From Acidaminococcus fermentans (GTDB taxonomy: Bacteria > Bacillota > Negativicutes > Acidaminococcales > Acidaminococcaceae), in NCBI GenBank assembly GCA_004555735.1, contig SFHH01000007.1:1-36519 (forward strand): DNA of 36,519 nt, written 5' to 3'. Below the pieces are notes generated by a model, which saw only the letters and a list, made by a program, of their open reading frames with translations, was not told the origin of the DNA and ran no database searches. Below are positions 36,216 to 36,519 of this stretch, in pieces (the first letter of the stretch is position 1; every line of letters starts with the position of its first letter). A program made the position numbers and the translations under genes.

Positions 36216-36519
36216 AATAACAAGTACTATCAAACACAGCGAGGTTGATAAAAAGTCCTTGATTTTTTTCTTCCGTATTTCTGTCCCTTTTTCAGTATGG
36301 ACAAAGATCCATTTTAAATAACCGGCTAAAAACATCCCCATGGCACCATATTTCCACGCAATATAATAATATCTATGTTTTCTAACAAAATCATGAAATC
36401 GATCCGGTGCTTCAAATAGGATTGCCACAAGCAAATTGATGGATAAGAAGGCGATAGACCCAACTTTCCACAATAGCGGCTCCTCTTTTTTCTTCCACAG
36501 CACATGGAAGACTCCATAT
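36198..36519 (-). CDS. Small hypothetical membrane protein, 5' end beyond the window
   Basis: The frame is open to the window edge. A GTG at 36503 would give 101 residues, but upstream residues (YGVFHVLWKKK) continue in frame, so the true start probably lies outside. Three hydrophobic segments are visible (GSIAFLSINLLVAILF, YGAMGMFLAGYLKWIF, and the C-terminal LCLIVLVILLINE) with a basic loop TEIRKKKIKDF between the last two. The region is visibly richer in A and T than the rest of the window. I do not recognise the family. Confidence 0.6.
   Translation of the reverse strand, partial: YGVFHVLWKKKEEPLLWKVGSIAFLSINLLVAILFEAPDRFHDFVRKHRYYYIAWKYGAMGMFLAGYLKWIFVHTEKGTEIRKKKIKDFLSTSLCLIVLVILLINE

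Overview
The window reads as an anaerobic, non-spore-forming member of the Negativicutes, most like Acidaminococcus. This is inferred from moderately GC-rich coding sequence, Firmicutes-type gene neighbourhoods (rpmE-yqhQ-prfA-prmC-sua5 and mfd-spoVB-mazG-hup-ftsB), oxygen-sensitive Fe-S L-serine dehydratase and strong AGGAGG ribosome sites. The species cannot be fixed from sequence alone. No rRNA, tRNA, CRISPR array, prophage or insertion sequence was seen, and no gene-free gap exceeds about 270 bases.

Layout. 1-4460 (minus strand): a translation block of rpmE with two promoters and its own terminator, then yqhQ-like, prfA, prmC and sua5. 4445-8525: a LysR regulator diverges from a dicarboxylate/amino-acid:Na+ symporter, followed by sdaAB-sdaAA; this looks like a serine uptake and deamination module. 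8563-15105 (minus): mfd, a SpoVB-type flippase, mazG, HU and an FtsB-like protein. 15174-19936 (minus): glpX, pyrG, argS and a DUF1934 protein. 20204-21691 (plus): a PutP-type Na+/solute symporter. 21743-25396 (minus): acpS, the bifunctional NAD(P)HX repair enzyme, a cell-wall amidase and a GerMN lipoprotein. 25480-26723: rarA, broken by an internal deletion and frameshift. 26848-33409 (minus): two tandem substrate-binding lipoproteins, permease and ATPase of a TrpXYZ-like ABC importer, then a LysA-like decarboxylase and a CLC transporter. 33575-35759 (minus): an M48 metalloprotease overlapping an FkbM-type methyltransferase. 35954-36519 (minus): a small secreted Cys/His protein and a partial AT-rich membrane protein.

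Beyond the genes, four intergenic sites (about 25-130, 15135-15174, 26770-26846, 35811-35905) share an architecture: a G-run/C-run hairpin beside degenerate 7-base units of the form GGTCNCN. A separate perfect array of ten 7-mers lies directly upstream of the flippase ribosome site. A 13-base perfect inverted repeat encloses about 157 bases in the sdaAB leader, suggesting a structured RNA or a small mobile element. The CLC protein lacks the internal proton glutamate. These are the items most worth checking.
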